From Orenia metallireducens (GTDB taxonomy: Bacteria; Bacillota; Halanaerobiia; Halobacteroidales; Halobacteroidaceae): a stretch of 64,000 nt of DNA. The first letter of the stretch is position 1. Every line of letters begins with the position of its first letter. Of this stretch, positions 63,658 to 64,000 are shown in pieces. The stretch is taken from the NCBI RefSeq assembly GCF_001693735.1, contig NZ_LWDV01000007.1, positions 147,617 to 211,616 on the forward strand. Reading direction: 5' to 3'. The notes under the pieces are model-generated. The model was not told the DNA's origin and did not search any database. It saw nothing but the letters and a program-made list of their open reading frames with translations. A program made the position numbers and the translations under genes.

Positions 63658-63669
63658 TAAGTATAACTG

Positions 63670-63704
63670 AAATAAGTCTCTAATTAAAAATTAGAGACTT
63701 ATTT
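63670..63704. terminator. Terminator of pirin gene
   Basis: Perfect hairpin aataagtctctaat-taaaa-attagagacttatt followed by TTGAG. Confidence 0.85.
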
Positions 63705-64000
63705 TGAGATTGATGAAAAACCCCCACTAATTTTTTAGTGGGGGTTTTTCTATAGCTGAATTTAGTTAAAATTGATTTAGAGAGTAATAAAAATTTAATA
63801 TTATTATCTGATTTTAGAAGAATAGAGTTCTTTTCTCTACGCTTAAGAACGCTTGCGATCTTTTTCATGTTTTGAACTGATGCTGTTAACAAACATTGTT
63901 CTTCAACATTTTTCTTTCCACGCATACGACAATAGCGAAGTCCATGCAGATTTTTTCCATCTGCAAAACTTCGCTCAACAGTTTCTTTTCTTTTTTTATA
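63680..64000 (-). mobile_element. IS1182-like transposase, C-terminal part (cut by window edge)
   Basis: The minus-strand frame is open from the right edge and gives the C-terminal end of a DDE transposase: [44 protein letters not shown], the third acidic residue (E in VERSFADGK) and the conserved [15 protein letters not shown] tail of IS1182-type elements. The last 20 residues run through a strong hairpin (63714-63752, ccccac...gtgggg with T5) that may be the terminator at the end of the element. The rest lies outside the window. Confidence 0.85.

Noticed and set aside
63714..63752. Attachment site or IS end at the ccccac hairpin near the right edge
   Set aside because: It reads as an ordinary rho-independent terminator with T5; no direct repeat was found to support an IS boundary, and the element is cut by the window edge.

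Overview
The window comes from a low-GC, anaerobic, motile and probably spore-forming bacterium that is genetically a Firmicute but has an outer membrane. The Firmicute side shows in a comFA-comFC-yvyF-flgM-flgN-flgK-flgL-yviE-fliW-csrA cluster, a SigH-type sigma factor, AbrB-type regulators with Spo0A-like boxes, and SAM-I and FMN riboswitches. The diderm side shows in three ADP-heptose (LPS inner core) genes and two probable outer-membrane beta-barrel proteins. With an electron-bifurcating [FeFe] hydrogenase, this fits the Halanaerobiales (Halobacteroidaceae, Orenia-like). That placement is inference from gene content, not from a search. No rRNA, tRNA or CRISPR array was seen.

Layout. 1-8.5 kb: flagellar hook-filament/late-competence cluster on the minus strand, with csrA cut by the left edge. 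8.8-9.8 kb: a SigH-type sigma factor and a 41-residue membrane peptide. 9.9-14.9 kb: five-gene NADH/ferredoxin-linked [FeFe] hydrogenase operon behind two Crp/Fnr-like palindromes. 15.2-19.0 kb: heptose kinase, adenylyltransferase and phosphatase, a small barrel protein and an HD-GYP phosphodiesterase. 19.3-25.7 kb: HPr, two cold-shock proteins, a small zinc-ribbon protein, a GAF/fRMsr protein, a PC4-like protein and two RumA-type m5U methyltransferases. 25.9-26.8 kb: two genes of unknown function, one behind a leader with a possible pseudoknot. 27-29.6 kb: divergent isocitrate dehydrogenase and citrate synthase. 29.7-33.1 kb: gatCAB. 33.3-41.7 kb: orphan galactitol-type PTS IIC, cyclophilin, DNA ligase, TrkA-type protein, Mn-pyrophosphatase, PcrA. 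42-46 kb: thioredoxin-like protein, two AbrB paralogs, an FAD enzyme, a PrsW protease. 46-48.2 kb: accessory patch with an IS630 element, gene debris and an orphan terminase small subunit. 48.2-55.4 kb: MBL hydrolase, unknown membrane-anchored protein, RibU under an FMN riboswitch, and MetNIQQ under two consecutive SAM-I riboswitches. 55.4-56.6 kb: a decayed SLC12-like permease. 56.8-63.7 kb: M20 peptidase, a large secreted metalloprotease/propeller/barrel protein, divergent glnB and amtB, and a pirin. An IS1182-like transposase is cut by the right edge.

Most of the window is ordinary housekeeping. I did not find a large undescribed system. The most promising non-routine signals are the leader at 26.16-26.30 kb, the near-identical Spo0A-box architecture of the two abrB paralogs, the tandem SAM-I riboswitches, the Crp/Fnr-like sites before the hydrogenase operon, the 856-residue protease-barrel protein, and several families of intergenic repeats. 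Three small genes with good ribosome binding sites (41, 52 and 49 residues) are included because standard length cut-offs would miss them.
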